From: Arenimonas soli
GTDB taxonomy: Bacteria; Pseudomonadota; Gammaproteobacteria; Xanthomonadales; Xanthomonadaceae
Reading direction: 5' to 3'
NCBI RefSeq assembly: GCF_014643775.1
Contig: NZ_BMKC01000001.1
Span: 186,001 to 250,000 of the forward strand
DNA: 64,000 nucleotides
The notes under the pieces are model-generated. The model saw only the letters and a program-made list of their open reading frames with translations. It was not told where the DNA came from and ran no database searches. Of this stretch, positions 9,665-18,862 are shown piece by piece (the first letter of the stretch is position 1; each line of letters opens with the position of its first letter). Position numbers and translations under genes: made by a program.

Positions 9665-10936
9665 ATGGCCAGTATCGTTGTCCTCGGCGCCGGCATCGGC
9701 GGCATGAGCGTCGCCTACGAGCTCCGGGCCCTGCTGGGCAAGGACCATCCGATCACCGTGGTGGGCGAGGGCGATCATTTCAGCTTCACCCCGTCCAACC
9801 CCTGGGTGGCGGTGGGCTGGCGCAAGCCCAAGGATATCCAGATCGGGGTGCGCCCCTACCTGGCGAAGAAAGACATCGGCTTCGAACCGGCCGGCGCCGC
9901 CGAAGTGCTGCCGGCCGAGAACAAGCTGCGCCTGCGAGACGGCCGCGAACTGGCCTACGACTACCTGGTGGTCACCACCGGGCCGCGCCTGGCCTTCGAC
10001 GAAGTGCCCGGCCTGGGCCCGGACGGCGGGTTCACGCAGTCGGTCTGCACCACGCCGCACGCGTTTGCCGCCTGGGAGGCCTACCAGGAATTCCTGAAGT
10101 CGCCGGGCCCGATCGTCATCGGCGCGGCGGCCGGCGCCAGCTGCTTTGGCCCGGCCTACGAGTTCGCGATGATCCTCGACGCCGACCTGCGCAAGCGCAA
10201 GCTGCGCGACCAGGTGCCGATGACCTATGTCAGCCCCGAGCCCTACATCGGCCACATGGGCCTGGGCGGCGTCGGCGATTCCAAGGGCCTGCTCGAGTCC
10301 GAGCTGCGCCAGCGCCACATCAAGTGGATCACCAACGCAAAAATCACCCGCGTCGAAGACGGCGTGCTGCACGCCGAGGAAATGGACGCGCGCGGCCAGC
10401 CGCTGGCCACGCACGAACTGCCGTTCAAGTATTCGATGGTGCTGCCGGCCTTCACCGGCGTCGATGCAGTGCGCTCGGCGAAGGAAATGTGCAATCCGCG
10501 CGGTTTCGTCCAGATCGACGCGCACCAGCGCAACCCGGTCTACCTGAACGTTTTCTCGGCCGGCGTGTGCGTCGCCATCCCGCCGGTCGAAGTGACCCCG
10601 GTGCCCACTGGTGCGCCCAAGACCGGCTTCATGATCGAGTCCATGGTGACCGCCATCGCGCAGAACATCGCCGCCGACCTGGCCGGCAAGCCCGCCGACC
10701 ACAAGGCCACCTGGAACGCCATCTGCCTGGCCGACATGGGCGACACCGGCGCGGCCTTCGTGGCGCTGCCGCAGAACCCGCCGCGCAACGTCACCTGGGC
10801 CAAGGTCGGCAAATGGGTGCACGTGGCCAAGATCGCCTTCGAGAAGTACTTCCTCTCGAAGATGAAGTCCGGCAACACCGAACCGCTGTACGAGAAGTAC
10901 GTGCTCAAGGCCCTGGGCATCGAGCGCCTGAAGTAG
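9665..10936 (+). CDS. sqr: Sulfide:quinone oxidoreductase-like FAD protein
   Basis: 423 residues. It opens with the FAD-binding GxGxxG (VVLGAGIGGMSVAYEL) and has a second dinucleotide-fold segment near 146-165. Cys128 (SVCTT), Cys160 (GASCFGPAYEF) and Cys354 (NAICLADMGD) sit almost exactly where the three catalytic cysteines of Acidithiobacillus SQR lie (128, 160, 356). The GASCFGPAYEF signature and the C-terminal amphipathic, Lys-rich segment are typical of SQR. The enzyme oxidises sulfide to persulfide or polysulfide at the membrane and passes electrons to quinone. It is first in an apparent operon with a DUF2892 gene, an RND pair and trxC. Confidence 0.92.
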   Translation: MASIVVLGAGIGGMSVAYELRALLGKDHPITVVGEGDHFSFTPSNPWVAVGWRKPKDIQIGVRPYLAKKDIGFEPAGAAEVLPAENKLRLRDGRELAYDYLVVTTGPRLAFDEVPGLGPDGGFTQSVCTTPHAFAAWEAYQEFLKSPGPIVIGAAAGASCFGPAYEFAMILDADLRKRKLRDQVPMTYVSPEPYIGHMGLGGVGDSKGLLESELRQRHIKWITNAKITRVEDGVLHAEEMDARGQPLATHELPFKYSMVLPAFTGVDAVRSAKEMCNPRGFVQIDAHQRNPVYLNVFSAGVCVAIPPVEVTPVPTGAPKTGFMIESMVTAIAQNIAADLAGKPADHKATWNAICLADMGDTGAAFVALPQNPPRNVTWAKVGKWVHVAKIAFEKYFLSKMKSGNTEPLYEKYVLKALGIERLK

Positions 10937-10966
10937 TCCCCCCAAAACCCGAACCCGGAGAATCCC

Positions 10967-11170
10967 ATGAACCTCGACCGTGCCGTGATGGCCTTTGCCG
11001 GCGTGATGATCCTGATCAGCGCCGCCCTCGTGTACTTCGTTTCGCCCTGGTGGCTGTTGTTCACGGCCTTCATTGGCCTGAACATGCTGCAGGCGTCCTT
11101 CACCGGCTTCTGCCCGGCGGCCATGATCTTCCGCAAGCTCGGTTTCAACGCCGGCTGCGCCTTCAAGTGA
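10967..11170 (+). CDS. DUF2892 / YgaP-type small membrane protein
   Basis: 67 residues with two membrane helices, separated by a short turn after SPWW. The segment LNMLQASFTGFCPAAMIFRKLGF is the DUF2892 signature, with the conserved cysteine in GFCPA and a second cysteine near the end (AGCAF). In YgaP this domain is joined to a rhodanese; elsewhere it appears alone beside SQR, rhodanese or persulfide dioxygenase genes. It lies 30 bases after sqr and 8 bases before the RND adaptor. The exact role is unknown. A part in sulfur-transfer or membrane thiol chemistry is inferred from context. Confidence 0.88.
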   Translation: MNLDRAVMAFAGVMILISAALVYFVSPWWLLFTAFIGLNMLQASFTGFCPAAMIFRKLGFNAGCAFK

Positions 11171-11178
11171 GGTAGACG

Positions 11179-12252
11179 ATGTCCATGCCCCGCGCCCTGG
11201 CCACCACAGCGCTCGCCGCCCTTTTCCTGGCGGCCTGCGGCAGCGAGCCGAACGTGCCCGCTGCCGCCCCGCCCGTGGGCTTCGAGACGATCACGGTCGC
11301 CCCGCGCACCTCGGCGCGCGAGCGCAGCTGGGACGGCGTGGTCGAGGCCGTCAACCAGGCCACGCTGTCCGCGCAGACGCGCGGCCGCGTGCTTGAGCTG
11401 CCGTTCGACGTGAACGACTACGTCGAGGCGGGGCAGGTCGTGGTGCGTTTCACCGACGTCGAGCAGGTGTCTGCCCAACGGCAGGCATCGGCCTCGCTCA
11501 GCGCGGCCCAGGCCAACTACACCGAAGCCGAGGCGGCGTTCCGCCGCACCGAGGAGCTGGTGGCCAAACAACTGCTGGCCCGGGCCACGCTCGACCAGGC
11601 CCGCGCCCGCCGCGATGCCGCGCGCGCCGCCCTGGAATCGGCCCGCGCCGGCGTCAGCGAGGCCGGCGAACAGGTGGATTACACCGTCATCCGGGCGCCT
11701 TACTCGGGCATCCTGACGCAACGCCACGTCGAGGTCGGCGAGTCGGTGCAGCCGGGCCAGCCGCTGGTGTCGGGCCTGTCGCTGCAGCAGCTGCGCGTGA
11801 ACGTGGAAGTGCCGCAGAGTGACGTCGCCGCCCTGCGCGAACACGGCACCGCCACCGTGGTGCTGCCCGGCGGCGGCCGCCTGGAAGCCGACCAGCTCAT
11901 CGTTTTCCCCTACGCCGACCCGGGCACCCACAGTTTCAAGGTGCGGGTCGAACTGCCCGAGGCTGAAACCGGGCTGCAGCCGGGCATGACCGTCAAGGTC
12001 GCCTTCAAGACCGGCGAAGCCCGGCACCTGTGGATTCCGACCACCGCCCTGGTGACCCGCGGCGAAGTGACCGCGGTGTACGTGGTCGGCGCCGACAACC
12101 GCGTGGGGCTGCGCCAGGTCCGCCTGGGCCATCGCCGCGACGACGAAGTCGAAGTGCTGGCCGGCCTCGCCGAGGGCGAGCGCATCGCCGCCGACCCGCT
12201 GGACGCGCTGGCGCACCTGGCGAACGCGGGCCGGGAGCCCGGCAATGACTGA
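11179..12252 (+). CDS. RND efflux periplasmic adaptor lipoprotein in the sqr operon
   Basis: 357 residues. The lipoprotein signal ends in FLAAC, with Cys20 lipidated. The order is a barrel-sandwich half (LSAQTRGRVLELPFDVNDYVEAGQVV), a coiled-coil hairpin (about 95-160), the second barrel-sandwich half with VIRAPYSGILTQRHVEVGESVQPGQ, and beta-barrel and membrane-proximal domains. This is the HlyD/AcrA architecture. A GAGGTAG Shine-Dalgarno precedes the ATG. It overlaps the RND permease by eight bases, so the two form one pump. No outer-membrane factor is encoded nearby; a TolC homologue elsewhere would be needed. The substrate is unknown, and a reactive sulfur or thiol species is suggested only by location. 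Confidence 0.92.
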   Translation: MSMPRALATTALAALFLAACGSEPNVPAAAPPVGFETITVAPRTSARERSWDGVVEAVNQATLSAQTRGRVLELPFDVNDYVEAGQVVVRFTDVEQVSAQRQASASLSAAQANYTEAEAAFRRTEELVAKQLLARATLDQARARRDAARAALESARAGVSEAGEQVDYTVIRAPYSGILTQRHVEVGESVQPGQPLVSGLSLQQLRVNVEVPQSDVAALREHGTATVVLPGGGRLEADQLIVFPYADPGTHSFKVRVELPEAETGLQPGMTVKVAFKTGEARHLWIPTTALVTRGEVTAVYVVGADNRVGLRQVRLGHRRDDEVEVLAGLAEGERIAADPLDALAHLANAGREPGND

Positions 12253-15200
12253 GCCGCGCTTCGGCCTGTCCGGGCGCCTGGCCCGGGCCTTCCAGTCCAA
12301 TCCGCTGACGCCGGTGCTGGCGGTGGCTGGCTTGCTGCTGGGCCTGTTCGCCACCCTGATCACGCCGCGCGAGGAAGAGCCGCAGATCGACGTGACCATG
12401 GCCAACATCATCGTGCCCTTCGCGGGCGCGCCGGCTGCCGATGTCGAGAACCTGGTCAGCGTGCCGCTGGAACAGGTGCTGTCCGAGATCGACGGCGTCA
12501 AGCACGTGTACTCGGTCAGCCGCGCCGGTTCGGCCCTGATCACCGTGGAATTCGCGGTCGGCGTGCCGCGCCAGGACGCGCTGGTCCGCCTGTACAACCA
12601 GGTCTATTCGAACGCCGACTGGGCGCCGCCCGGCCTGGGTGTCGGCCAGCCGCTGGTGCGGCCGATGGGCATCGACGACGTGCCGGTGATGGCGGTGACG
12701 CTGTGGACCGACGATGCCGCCCGCGGCGGCGTCGAGCTGGCCGAAGTGGCGCACACGCTCGAGTCCGAAATCAAGCGCGTGCCGGGCACCCGCGACGTCT
12801 ACACCATCGGTGCGCCGCAGCGTTTGGTGGTGGTTGAACTCGACGCCACCCGCCTGGCCTCCTACGGCATGACCGCCGACGACCTGGCCGGCGCACTCTC
12901 GGCCGCCAACGTGGTCAGCCAGGCCGGCGACCGGGTGACCGCCGACGGCGTGCTGCCGATGACCGCGGGCCGCTACCTGGCCGACGCCCAGCAGGTCGCC
13001 GGACTGGTCATCGGCTTGCGCGACGGCCGGCCGCTGTACCTGTCCGACGTCGCCGGCATCCGGCGCGGTGCCGACCTGCCCAGCCAGTACGCCTGGTACA
13101 CGGCGCCGCAGGACAAGCTTCGCCCCGACGGGGTCATCGCCCCGGCGGTGACGATCGCCATTGCCAAGAAGCCCGGCGCCAACGCCGCGGACATCACCCG
13201 CGCGGTCACCGACCGCCTCAAGGTCCTGGAAGCCTCGGTGATCCCCGAGGGCATCCACGCCACCGTGACCCGCGACTACGGCTACACCGCCAACGACAAG
13301 GCGATGAAGCTTATCCAGAAGCTGGTGTTCGCCACCGGCGCGGTGGTGCTGCTGGTGCTGTTCGCGCTGGGCTGGCGCGAGGCCATCGTGGTCGGCAGCG
13401 CGGTCATCCTGACCCTGGCGCTCACCCTGTTCGCGTCCTGGGCGATGGGGTTCACCATCAACCGGGTGTCGCTGTTCGCGCTGATCTTCTCGATCGGCAT
13501 CCTGGTGGACGACGCCATCGTCATCGTCGAGAACATCCACCGGCACATGCGCCTGGGCGGCAAGACGCTGCTCGAAGCCATCCCGCCGGCGGTGGACGAA
13601 GTCGGCAGCCCGACCATCCTGGCCACCTTCACCGTCATCGCCGCGCTGCTGCCCATGGCCTTTGTTTCGGGCCTGATGGGCCCGTACATGCGGCCGATCC
13701 CGATCAACGCCTCGGTGGGCATGCTGCTGTCGCTGGCGATCGCGCTGACGGTCACGCCCTGGCTGTCGCTCAAGCTGCTCTCGCGCCACGTGCACAGCGA
13801 AGGCGGCGGCCATGAAACCGCGCTCTCGAAGCGGGTGCGCGGGCTGTTCGAACGTGTCATTCGGCCCTTCCTGCACAGTGAACGCGGCAGGGGCCGCCGC
13901 CGCATGCTGTTCGCCGGCATCGGCGTGGCGGTGCTGGCCGCCGCCGGCCTGGCGGTGGTGCAGCTGGTGGTCCTGAAGATGCTGCCCTTCGACAACAAGT
14001 CCGAATTCCAGGTGGTCGTGGACCTGCCCGAAGGCACGCCGCTCGAGCGCACCAACGCCCTGCTGCTGGACATGGCGCAGGCGCTGAACGAAGTCCCCGA
14101 AGTCCTGGACATCCAGGGTTACGCCGGCACCTCGGCGCCGGTGAACTTCAACGGCCTGGTGCGCCAGTACTACCTGCGCGAGGGCGCCAACGTCGGCGAC
14201 CTGCAGGTGAACCTGGTCGGCAAGCACGAACGCGACCGCCAGAGCCACGACATCGCGCTGGCGGTGCGGCCGGTGCTGGCGGATATCGGCAAGCGTTACG
14301 GCGCTTCCGTGAAAGTGGTGGAAGTGCCGCCGGGCCCGCCGGTGATGGCACCGCTGGTGGCCGAAATCTACGGCCCCGACGCCACCCGCGCCCGCGCCAT
14401 TGCCCGCGACCTGCAGGCGCGCTTCATCGCCACCGACGGCATCGTCGACGTCGACAGCACCGTCGAGGCCCAGGCCGAACGCGAACTGGTGCTGGTCGAC
14501 CGCGACCGCGCCGCGCGGCTGGGCGTCAGCCAGGCGGCCATCGCGCAGGCGCTGCAGCTGGGCGTGTCCGGTCGTGACGCAACGTACCTGCGCGACGGCG
14601 CCTCGAAGTATCCGGTGCCGGTGCGCCTGCGCCTGCCTGCCGGCGACCAGGCCAGCCTGGAACAGCTGCTGACCCTGCGCGTGCGCGCCGGCGATGGCCG
14701 CCTGGTGCCGCTGTCGGAGCTGGTGACGGTGCAGCGCCTGCCCTGGGAGCCGGTGATCTATCGCAAGGACCTGCTGCCCGTGGTTTATGTCACCGGCGAC
14801 GAGGCCAGCAGCATCGACAGCCCGCTCTACGGCATGTTCGACCTGGTCGGGCAGGTCGGCGACAAGCCGCTGGCGGACACGCCGGTCGAGCAGCGTTTCC
14901 TGTCCGCCCCCACCGACTCGCTGGGTTTTTCGATCAAGTGGGACGGCGAATGGCAGATCACCTATGAAACCTTCCGCGACATGGGCCTGGCCTATTCGGT
15001 CGGCCTGCTGCTGATCTACCTGCTGGTGGTGGCGCAGTTCCGCGACTACCTGGTGCCGCTGGTGATCATGGCGCCGATTCCGCTGACCGTGATCGGCGTG
15101 ATGCCGGGCCACGCGCTGCTGGGCGCGCAGTTCACCGCCACCAGCATGATCGGCATGATCGCGCTGGCAGGCATCATCGTGCGCAACTCGATCCTGCTGG

Positions 15201-15481
15201 TGGATTTCATCAACCAGTCCCTCGCCGAAGGCCACGCCCTGGCCGATGCCGTGGTCGAGGCCTGCGCGGTGCGCGCACAGCCGATCGCGCTGACCGGCCT
15301 GGCGGCCATGGCCGGCGCCTTCTTCATCCTCGATGACCCGATCTTCAACGGCCTGGCCATTGCCCTGATCTTCGGCATCCTGGTTTCGACCGTGCTGACG
15401 CTGGTGGTGATCCCGCTGCTGTACTACGCGCTGCTCAGCGCGCGTGCCCGACGTGCAAACATCTCGGGTGAGTCGCCATGA
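12245..15481 (+). CDS. RND-family efflux permease in the sqr operon
   Basis: 1078 residues with the RND layout: TM1, a large periplasmic loop, TM2-7, a second loop and TM8-12. TM4 carries GILVDDAIVIVENIHRH, with the two aspartates used in proton relay. The C-terminal half has LAGIIVRNSILLVDFINQS. It resembles the hydrophobe/amphiphile efflux branch more than the CusA metal branch, and I see no methionine-rich metal path. Its start overlaps the adaptor by eight bases and its stop overlaps the trxC start (ATGA), so it lies inside the sulfur operon rather than beside it. Substrate not predictable from sequence. Confidence 0.93.
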   Translation: MTEPRFGLSGRLARAFQSNPLTPVLAVAGLLLGLFATLITPREEEPQIDVTMANIIVPFAGAPAADVENLVSVPLEQVLSEIDGVKHVYSVSRAGSALITVEFAVGVPRQDALVRLYNQVYSNADWAPPGLGVGQPLVRPMGIDDVPVMAVTLWTDDAARGGVELAEVAHTLESEIKRVPGTRDVYTIGAPQRLVVVELDATRLASYGMTADDLAGALSAANVVSQAGDRVTADGVLPMTAGRYLADAQQVAGLVIGLRDGRPLYLSDVAGIRRGADLPSQYAWYTAPQDKLRPDGVIAPAVTIAIAKKPGANAADITRAVTDRLKVLEASVIPEGIHATVTRDYGYTANDKAMKLIQKLVFATGAVVLLVLFALGWREAIVVGSAVILTLALTLFASWAMGFTINRVSLFALIFSIGILVDDAIVIVENIHRHMRLGGKTLLEAIPPAVDEVGSPTILATFTVIAALLPMAFVSGLMGPYMRPIPINASVGMLLSLAIALTVTPWLSLKLLSRHVHSEGGGHETALSKRVRGLFERVIRPFLHSERGRGRRRMLFAGIGVAVLAAAGLAVVQLVVLKMLPFDNKSEFQVVVDLPEGTPLERTNALLLDMAQALNEVPEVLDIQGYAGTSAPVNFNGLVRQYYLREGANVGDLQVNLVGKHERDRQSHDIALAVRPVLADIGKRYGASVKVVEVPPGPPVMAPLVAEIYGPDATRARAIARDLQARFIATDGIVDVDSTVEAQAERELVLVDRDRAARLGVSQAAIAQALQLGVSGRDATYLRDGASKYPVPVRLRLPAGDQASLEQLLTLRVRAGDGRLVPLSELVTVQRLPWEPVIYRKDLLPVVYVTGDEASSIDSPLYGMFDLVGQVGDKPLADTPVEQRFLSAPTDSLGFSIKWDGEWQITYETFRDMGLAYSVGLLLIYLLVVAQFRDYLVPLVIMAPIPLTVIGVMPGHALLGAQFTATSMIGMIALAGIIVRNSILLVDFINQSLAEGHALADAVVEACAVRAQPIALTGLAAMAGAFFILDDPIFNGLAIALIFGILVSTVLTLVVIPLLYYALLSARARRANISGESP

Positions 15482-15918
15482 GCCATCCCGTCACCCTGGC
15501 CTGCCCGCACTGCAACGGCATGAACCGCGTGCCGGTGTCCCGCCTCGGCGAGGGCCCAGGCTGCGGCCACTGCCACCAGCCGCTGTTCACGGGCCATCCG
15601 CTGGTGCTGGGCGTGGACGACTTCGCCAACCATGCCGAACGCAGCGAACTGCCGCTGCTGGTGGATTTCTGGGCGCCCTGGTGTGGGCCGTGCCAGATGA
15701 TGGCCCCGCATTTCGAACGCGCCGCCGCCCAGCTCGAACCGCAGGTGCGCCTGGCCAAGGTCGACACCCAGGTGGCGCCCACCCTGGCCCAGCGCCACGG
15801 CATCCGCAGCATCCCGACGCTGGTCCTTTTCCGGCATGGCCGCGAACTGGCCCGCCAGTCCGGCGCCATGGACGCCAACAACATCGTGCGCTGGACCCGC
15901 CAGCACCTGGCGGATTGA
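15478..15918 (+). CDS. trxC: Thioredoxin 2 (TrxC type) with N-terminal zinc ribbon
   Basis: 146 residues. An N-terminal zinc ribbon has two CxxC pairs (Cys9/12 and Cys29/32), then a thioredoxin fold with active site WCGPC (Cys69/72) and the cis-proline segment SIPTLVLF. This is the TrxC architecture, a cytosolic disulfide and persulfide reductase. It overlaps the RND permease stop by four bases and is the last gene of the sqr transcript. It ends 10 bases from the convergent persulfide dioxygenase-like gene. Thioredoxins release sulfide from protein and low-molecular-weight persulfides, which fits the locus. Confidence 0.95.
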   Translation: MSHPVTLACPHCNGMNRVPVSRLGEGPGCGHCHQPLFTGHPLVLGVDDFANHAERSELPLLVDFWAPWCGPCQMMAPHFERAAAQLEPQVRLAKVDTQVAPTLAQRHGIRSIPTLVLFRHGRELARQSGAMDANNIVRWTRQHLAD

Positions 15919-15928
15919 TCGCGCGCGG

Positions 15929-16795
15929 CTACAGCTGGTCGATCGGCAGCTTGAGGTAGCGCACGCCGTTGGCTTCCGGCTCGGGCAGTTCGCCGGCGCG
16001 GATGTTCACCTGCACCGAGGGCAGGATCAGCGTGGGCATGTCCAGGCTGGCGTCGCGTTCGGTGCGCATGCGCACGAACTGGTCTTCGTCGGTGCCGATG
16101 CGCACGTGGATGTTCGAACGCTTCTGTTCGCCGATGGTGGTTTCGCAGCGCGGCTCGCGGCCGCCGGGGCCGTAGTCGTGGCAGACGAAGACGCGGGTGT
16201 CGTCGGGCAGGGAAAACAGCCGGTGGATCGAGTGGTAGAGCGTGGCCGCGTCGCCGCCGGGGAAATCGCAGCGCGCCGTGCCGCCGTCGGGCATGAAAAG
16301 CGAATCGCCGGTGAACAGCGCGTCGCCGACCAGGTAGGCCACCGAATCGTTGGTGTGCCCCGGCACGGGAATTACGCGCGCGCCGACCTTGCCGATGGAG
16401 AATACTTCGTCGTCCGCGAACAGGTGGTCGAACTGCGAGCCGTCCACCGGGAAGTGGTCGCCCAGGTTGAAGATGGGGCGGAAGGTCTTCTGCACGGTGC
16501 GGATGCCCTGGCCGATGGCCAGCTTCGCACCGGGGAGCTTTTCCTTGAACCAGTGCCCGGCGCTGAGGTGGTCGGCGTGGGCGTGGGTTTCCAGGATCCA
16601 GTCCACCTGCACGCCGGCTTCGCGCACCGAGGCCAGCAGTTTTTCGGCGCTGGTGGTGCAGGTGCGCCCGGCCTTGGGGTCGAAGTCGAGCACCGGGTCG
16701 ACCAGGGCGGCGCGGCCGGTTTCCGTGTCGCTGACCAGGTAACTCCAGGTGCCGGTTTGATCGTGGTAATGCGGCTTGACCGTGGCTTTGCGCAT
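15929..16795 (-). CDS. Metallo-beta-lactamase-fold persulfide dioxygenase (Blh/ETHE1-like)
   Basis: 288 residues with the metal motif THAHADHLS (His71, His73, Asp75, His76), PGHTNDS (His147), FTGDSLFMPDGGTARCDFPGG (Asp164) and VCHDYGP (His206). In ETHE1-type dioxygenases His-His-Asp bind one iron that oxidises glutathione persulfide to sulfite. The GTARCDFPGG segment corresponds to their substrate loop and is shared with BigR-linked hydrolases. It is convergent with trxC and lies 29 bases downstream of the acetyl-CoA hydrolase-family gene. It probably removes the persulfide produced by SQR. A zinc hydrolase function is less likely. Confidence 0.88.
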   Translation of the reverse strand: MRKATVKPHYHDQTGTWSYLVSDTETGRAALVDPVLDFDPKAGRTCTTSAEKLLASVREAGVQVDWILETHAHADHLSAGHWFKEKLPGAKLAIGQGIRTVQKTFRPIFNLGDHFPVDGSQFDHLFADDEVFSIGKVGARVIPVPGHTNDSVAYLVGDALFTGDSLFMPDGGTARCDFPGGDAATLYHSIHRLFSLPDDTRVFVCHDYGPGGREPRCETTIGEQKRSNIHVRIGTDEDQFVRMRTERDASLDMPTLILPSVQVNIRAGELPEPEANGVRYLKLPIDQL

Positions 16796-16824
16796 CGCGC
16801 GCCTCCCGTGGGATTTCTGCCAGT

Positions 16825-18810
16825 CTATTGCGGCGCGGGCGCCGCCGGATGAACGCGGGTTTTCGCCAGCGCATGCCGCAACAGGCGCGCCTGCAGGTGT
16901 TCGCCCGGTGCCCTGGGAGACTGCAGGCCCATGCGGGCCAGCGCCGGTTCGTCGTTTGCCCGCGCGCCGAAAAGGGCCGACACGATCAGTGCCACCCGGC
17001 CTGCGAGGGATCCTGTGCGTGAAGAAAGCCAGGCCAGGGCGGCCGCGAGCCGCTGTTCTTCGGGGCTGAAGTCACTGCCCATCGGGTAGTCGGGAAGCAC
17101 GCCGGCCCGCCTCAGCGGTCCCAGCCGCGCCGACAGGGAGGCGCGGGTGTTCCCGCCCCAGGCCGCGGGCGGGACGAATGCGGCGTCGAGCTTGCCGACC
17201 TTGCGGGCCGATTCAAGCAGCGGTGCCTGGTCGTCGGCATGGGCGATCGCGGCCATGGCCAGCACGCACTCGCCGTCGCTGCGTCCACGCAGGTCGGCGA
17301 TGCCGTGTTCGGTGATGACGATGTCGCGCAGGTGTCGCGGGATGGTGACGTGGCCGTAGTTCCAGCGCACGTTGGCGGTGGCGTGGCGGCCGTGGCCGCG
17401 GCGTGCGCGCAGCAGCAGGGCCGAACGCGCGTCGTCGAGCGCATGCGCCATGGCGACGAAGTTGTACTGCCCGCCGACGCCCGACACCACGCGGCCGTCC
17501 TCGAGTGCGTCGGACACCGCCGCGCCCAGGGCCGTCATCATCATGCAGGTGTTGAAGAAGCGCGCGTCGCGGCGCTGTTCGCGCTCGAGCGCCTCATTGC
17601 CGCCGTAGAGCTGGTTGATGTGCGAAACGCGGGTCATGCCGATGCCGCGCGCCTGGTCGGCGGGCATGTCGCGCAGCCAGTCGTAGAGCGCGTGCGAGCC
17701 CAGATAGAAGGCGCCATCGAGCCAGCGGCCGTCTCGGGCGAGGCGTTCCTGGTCGTGCGCCGTGGCCTGCCCGCGGTTGATGCGCGCCATGGCGCCGACG
17801 TCGTCGAGCACGCGTCGCTTGAGCACGCCGGCCTGGGCGAGGGCGCGGAAGCCGTCGTTGACCATCTCGCTGGCGCCGTACAGGCCTTCTTCGAAGGGTG
17901 CGGTGCCGCCGACGTCGCGCACCAGCGGCGATTGCGCCAGCCCGGGCGAAAGCGCCTCGAGCGCGACCAGGTAATCGGCATTGCGGGTATGGCGCAGCAC
18001 CAGCGCATGGCACAAGGCATCGGCCAGCGAACCGATGCCGATCTGCAGGGTGCCGCCGTCGCGCACCAGGGTGCTGGCGTACAGGCCGATGGCGTGGTCG
18101 GCGTCGCCGACCGGTTCGCGAGGAAGGGCGAACAGGCGCGGTGCGGGCGAAGGGTGTTCGACCACGAGGTCGAAGAATTCCGCGGGCACCGCGCAGGGGC
18201 CGTCGAGCCAGGGCAGGTTCGGGTCCACTTCGGCCACCAGCATCGGCCGCGGCTTGCCCAGGCGCAGGCATTCATCGAGCAGGTCGAAGGTGAGGTCGGG
18301 ATTGCAGCTCAGGCTCAGGCGGCTGCCGCCGGGTTCGCGCGCGACCTTCTGCACCAGGGCATTGGCGCCGCGCGCCGCCACGGCGCGGGCGACGTGGGTG
18401 TAGTTGAGGCTGACGTAGTCGCGCTGGGCGCAGGCCGAGCCGAGCAGCGCGCCCGACTGCATGTAGAACTCCTCGACCCGGATATTGGCCGGCAGCGCAT
18501 CGCGGCGCATGGCCACCGCATAGTCGAGCACGGGGAAGTCGGCACCGAACTGCCGCGCCAGGAAGGGCGCCAGGAAACGCGCCTGCAGGCCCTTGCCCGC
18601 CGCGGGCGGCGTCAGCGACAGCGCGGTCAGCAGGTGCAGGGACAGCGAGGGATCCGCGGCCACCCGCCGGGTGATCGCGTTCAGGAGCCGATGCGGCTTG
18701 CCCAGCCCCAGCGGCGCCGCCAGCACCAGCTGGCCACCCGCGTGGGCGAGCAGGTGGTCGACGGCGGCATCCAGGGTGGGGTCGGGCGGGGCGCTCGGGC
18801 GTTGGCTCAT
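16825..18810 (-). CDS. Acetyl-CoA hydrolase/transferase-family protein
   Basis: 661 residues from ATG 18810. An in-frame start 36 bases upstream lies in the divergent promoter zone. The CoA-transferase fold is recognisable by LAAPLGLGKPHRLLNAI, LQIGIGSLADALCHA and LYGASEMVNDGF, whose Glu occupies the position that forms the glutamyl-CoA thioester in this family. Members cleave acyl-CoA or swap CoA between acids. At over 600 residues it is longer than 4-hydroxybutyrate CoA-transferases (about 430) and matches the long proteobacterial subgroup. It is likely cotranscribed with the persulfide dioxygenase gene. The substrate is not known. Confidence 0.82.
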   Translation of the reverse strand: MSQRPSAPPDPTLDAAVDHLLAHAGGQLVLAAPLGLGKPHRLLNAITRRVAADPSLSLHLLTALSLTPPAAGKGLQARFLAPFLARQFGADFPVLDYAVAMRRDALPANIRVEEFYMQSGALLGSACAQRDYVSLNYTHVARAVAARGANALVQKVAREPGGSRLSLSCNPDLTFDLLDECLRLGKPRPMLVAEVDPNLPWLDGPCAVPAEFFDLVVEHPSPAPRLFALPREPVGDADHAIGLYASTLVRDGGTLQIGIGSLADALCHALVLRHTRNADYLVALEALSPGLAQSPLVRDVGGTAPFEEGLYGASEMVNDGFRALAQAGVLKRRVLDDVGAMARINRGQATAHDQERLARDGRWLDGAFYLGSHALYDWLRDMPADQARGIGMTRVSHINQLYGGNEALEREQRRDARFFNTCMMMTALGAAVSDALEDGRVVSGVGGQYNFVAMAHALDDARSALLLRARRGHGRHATANVRWNYGHVTIPRHLRDIVITEHGIADLRGRSDGECVLAMAAIAHADDQAPLLESARKVGKLDAAFVPPAAWGGNTRASLSARLGPLRRAGVLPDYPMGSDFSPEEQRLAAALAWLSSRTGSLAGRVALIVSALFGARANDEPALARMGLQSPRAPGEHLQARLLRHALAKTRVHPAAPAPQ

Positions 18811-18862
18811 GGGGGTTCCGGAAAGCGGCGGGGGCCAGTATCGCACCCCGGCCCGACCCCCC

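Noticed and set aside
12005-15235. A 1076-codon open frame antisense to the RND permease
   Set aside because: Composition is dominated by His, Gln, Arg and Gly, typical of a reverse-strand reading of GC-rich coding DNA; the plus-strand RND gene has clear motifs.
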